Assembly (NCBI GenBank): GCA_045648605.1 | Contig: JAZROG010000047.1 | Coordinates: forward strand, 1 to 16,607 | Length of the DNA stretch: 16,607 bases | From: SIG710 sp045648605 | GTDB taxonomy: Bacteria; Bacillota; Clostridia; Oscillospirales; CAG-272 | Direction: 5' to 3' | Shown: piece after piece, positions 15,401 to 16,607 of the stretch | Position numbering within the stretch: position 1 is the first letter of the stretch | Layout: every line of letters begins with the position of its first letter | Translations under genes and position numbers: made by a program | Notes under the pieces: generated by a model | What the model saw: only the letters and a program-made list of their open reading frames with translations | Databases searched by the model: none | What the model was told of the DNA's origin: nothing

Positions 15401-15834
15401 GGACTTAATTCTATTTCCGCTAACTATTTCTTCACTTCTGCAAAGAAGCTTCAGTATGTTCGACTTCCTGCACTTCAGTATGTTCGACTTCCTGCAAATA
15501 TTGGAACATCCGCAAGAGGTATGTTCAACAATAATGCAGCGCTTAAGGCTGTAAGCTTCGGCAGTGCAGAGCTTGTCACTTCTCTCAGACAAGCCTTACA
15601 AGCTTCGGCGATTATACTTTTGAAAATGTCAATAATATTGTTACACTTAAGCTTCCTGCAACAATTACAACATTCTATGATGTCAGCGGCAATGTTAACA
15701 GGCATGCATTTGCTAGCGGATCTAATGCAGTAAGCGGATGCGGAATAAGAAATGTCATTACAGAAAATGAAGTTAAGGCAGTTTCTGACTATATTGCAGA
15801 ATATGACACAGCAATGAAGCTGACTTACACATAG
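12479..15834 (+). pseudogene. Secreted acetyl-xylan-esterase-like protein with BspA-type leucine-rich repeats, broken
   Basis: Restored length ~1,115 residues. Start ATG 12479 gives a signal peptide (KRLSIVFAFVLVFAAMFAIS, then AFA). Next come a beta domain (from ~12576) and an AXE1-type hydrolase (~12950-13830) with Asp in GFGDDTCPT and His in GMEHNCS. An uncharacterised linker (~13860-14420) precedes two modules, each a GxCG...LYxxGxG...W..Y...I.KVV lead-in (from ~14457 and ~15170) followed by leucine-rich repeats such as LTEIEIPASL and LTIPAGVTSL. The frame changes near 12570, 13318, 13425, 14410, 14723 and 15590; the last five are each explained by one missing base. The nucleophile elbow reads GQIQGG: codon ATC at 13462-13464 where AGC (Ser) is expected. 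Stop TAG 15832-15834. An intact version would deacetylate polysaccharide outside the cell or at its surface. It is a relative of the intact gene at 2080-3477, with the same N-terminal architecture. Confidence 0.85.
15449..15496 (+). repeat. Exact 24-bp tandem duplication in the repeat region of the secreted esterase gene
   Basis: Two identical 24-base units, 15449-15472 and 15473-15496, encoding LQYVRLPA twice in frame. One copy alone fits the leucine-rich repeat spacing. Confidence 0.95.
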
Positions 15835-15867
15835 ACTAATAAAGAATAATATCCCAAATAAAAAATG

Positions 15868-15899
15868 GGCGGATTCGCAATGCGAATCCGCCTCGTTTT
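15868..15899 (+). terminator. Terminator of the secreted esterase gene
   Basis: A perfect 12-bp inverted repeat (15868-15879 with 15881-15892) with one central base, followed by TCGTTTT. It lies 33 bases after the TAG stop, which supports reading all upstream pieces as one gene. Confidence 0.88.
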
Positions 15900-15929
15900 A
15901 TGATTATGATTGCCGAAATAAATAAAATA

Positions 15930-16607
15930 TCAAATTCCAAGCAATTTGAGAGCTTCAAGTCGGTGAAATATAACTGAAATGACAAAAAAGGGGACAAAAT
16001 CCCCTTTTTTGTTATTTGGTGCAGTGAGTGATGATAAATCCGAACCAAATGCCTCTTCAATTTCGGCAAAGGTGATTGTTTTTGTGACTTCCTTGTAGTT
16101 GAATGTAATGACCAAGTAGTCGTCGAACAGATAGATCGCGTTCACAAAGCTATCGATCAGACGGCGGCGGTGGTCGAGCTGTTTCATATTGAGCTTGCGG
16201 TACTTGGTGAGATAATAAAGTATCTCTTCCTTTGTGACCGTAGGCTTTGAAATTTCTTCCTTGAGAATTTGAACCGAGATCTCGCTCTTTTCGGCTTCAA
16301 GTTGCTCAAGACGTTGTTTTGTGGATTGGGTGATGATTCCCGCTTGAATGGCATTGACAAGATTGTCGATGCCTTTTTCTATTTCGGCAAGCTGCTTGCG
16401 GAGAATCGGCAACGTGTTACTCTCGGCATTGAGCTTTGCAATCAGCGTGTCGGCAAGTCTGTCAAGAAGCACGTCGTCGAAAATAAATTTCTGAATGAGC
16501 AGGATCACAACCTCCTCAATCCACTTTTTCTTAATGGTTTTCTTCTTACACGTTCCACCCTTGCGAGTTCCACGGCATTTATAATAGCGGTGAACCTCCA
16601 TTGTATG
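15930..16607 (-). mobile_element. Large serine recombinase, C-terminal part (5' end outside window)
   Basis: The frame is open to the window edge (CAT ACA before ATG 16601), so this is the tail of a longer gene, not a 223-residue protein. It begins with the second half of the recombinase zinc beta-ribbon (YYKCRGTRKGGTCKKKTI, one Cys pair visible), followed by a basic helix region (KKWIEEVVILLIQKFI) and a long coiled coil (about residues 60-115, LRKQLAEIEKGIDNLVNAIQ...). The tail RRRLIDSFVNAIYLFDDYLVITFNY is typical for site-specific recombinases of phages and conjugative transposons in Firmicutes. The catalytic resolvase domain would be to the right, outside the window. The last ~25 codons run through a hairpin at 15984-16010, and the C-terminal end (FFVISVIFHRLEALKLLGI) looks non-native. 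It suggests an integrated element whose border is close to 15900-16000. Confidence 0.82.
15984..16010. terminator. Hairpin terminator overlapping the 3' end of the recombinase frame
   Basis: A perfect 10-bp stem (15984-15993 with 16001-16010) of A6G4/C4T6 with a 7-base loop; a T run follows on both strands. It would end recombinase transcription before the annotated stop at 15930, so the native stop may have been lost or the frame extended. Confidence 0.75.

Noticed and set aside
12479..15834. Programmed ribosomal frameshifting to join the pieces
   Set aside because: There are too many shifts, most without a slippery heptamer plus downstream structure, and they coincide with a catalytic-site loss. 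Mutation or sequencing error is simpler.
1..16607. CRISPR arrays, tRNA and rRNA genes
   Set aside because: No regularly spaced direct repeats and no tRNA-like cloverleaf or rRNA-like stretch were seen. The only direct repeats are the two tandem duplications.

Overview
The window looks like a chromosomal segment of a plant-polysaccharide-using anaerobic Clostridia-type Firmicute, probably an uncultured gut or rumen member of the Oscillospiraceae/Ruminococcaceae or a relative. The basis is a two-gene sufC-sufB locus, type I dockerin repeats, acetyl-xylan-esterase-like proteins, BspA-like leucine-rich repeats, near-consensus TTGACA-17-TATAAT promoters and AGGAGG-type ribosome sites. The taxonomic placement is inference.

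Layout. 1-637: 3' end of a glutaminyl-tRNA synthetase gene. 800-2005: MFS transporter, convergent with 2080-3477, a cytoplasmic acetyl-xylan-esterase-like hydrolase that carries a C-terminal DUF1653 domain; a perfect bidirectional terminator separates them. 3526-3745: strong promoter and a small unrecognised coding-like stretch. 3790-4629: AraC-family regulator broken by two frameshifts, divergent from 4738-6200, an L-arabinose/L-fucose-isomerase-like gene with three frame changes (one a 23-bp tandem duplication) and one in-frame stop. 6201-6552: headless cohesin-dockerin remnant. 6590-8254: sufB and sufC on the minus strand. 8456-9364: nucleotidyltransferase, divergent from suf. 9358-10449: FkbM methyltransferase. 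10479-10817: HIT hydrolase. 10857-12173: aspartokinase. 12479-15834: a secreted esterase with BspA-like repeats, broken by about seven frame changes and lacking its catalytic serine. 15930-16607: C-terminal part of a large serine recombinase, cut by the window edge.

Two functional layers are visible. Housekeeping genes (glnS, suf, HIT, aspartokinase) and the sugar-nucleotide and methyltransferase genes are clean. The sugar-utilisation layer (AraC regulator, isomerase, secreted esterase, cohesin-dockerin piece) is heavily damaged, although the MFS transporter and cytoplasmic esterase beside it are intact. The damage is either real decay of a pentose or acetylated-xylan locus or locally poor consensus sequence: many frame changes are explained by one missing base in a short homopolymer. 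The sequence alone cannot decide.

The best regulatory signal is the region between the broken AraC gene and the isomerase, where one 32-bp near-palindrome forms two opposed promoters on the same DNA. A second regulatory region lies between sufC and the nucleotidyltransferase, where two small palindromes sit about -65 from each of two divergent near-consensus promoters.
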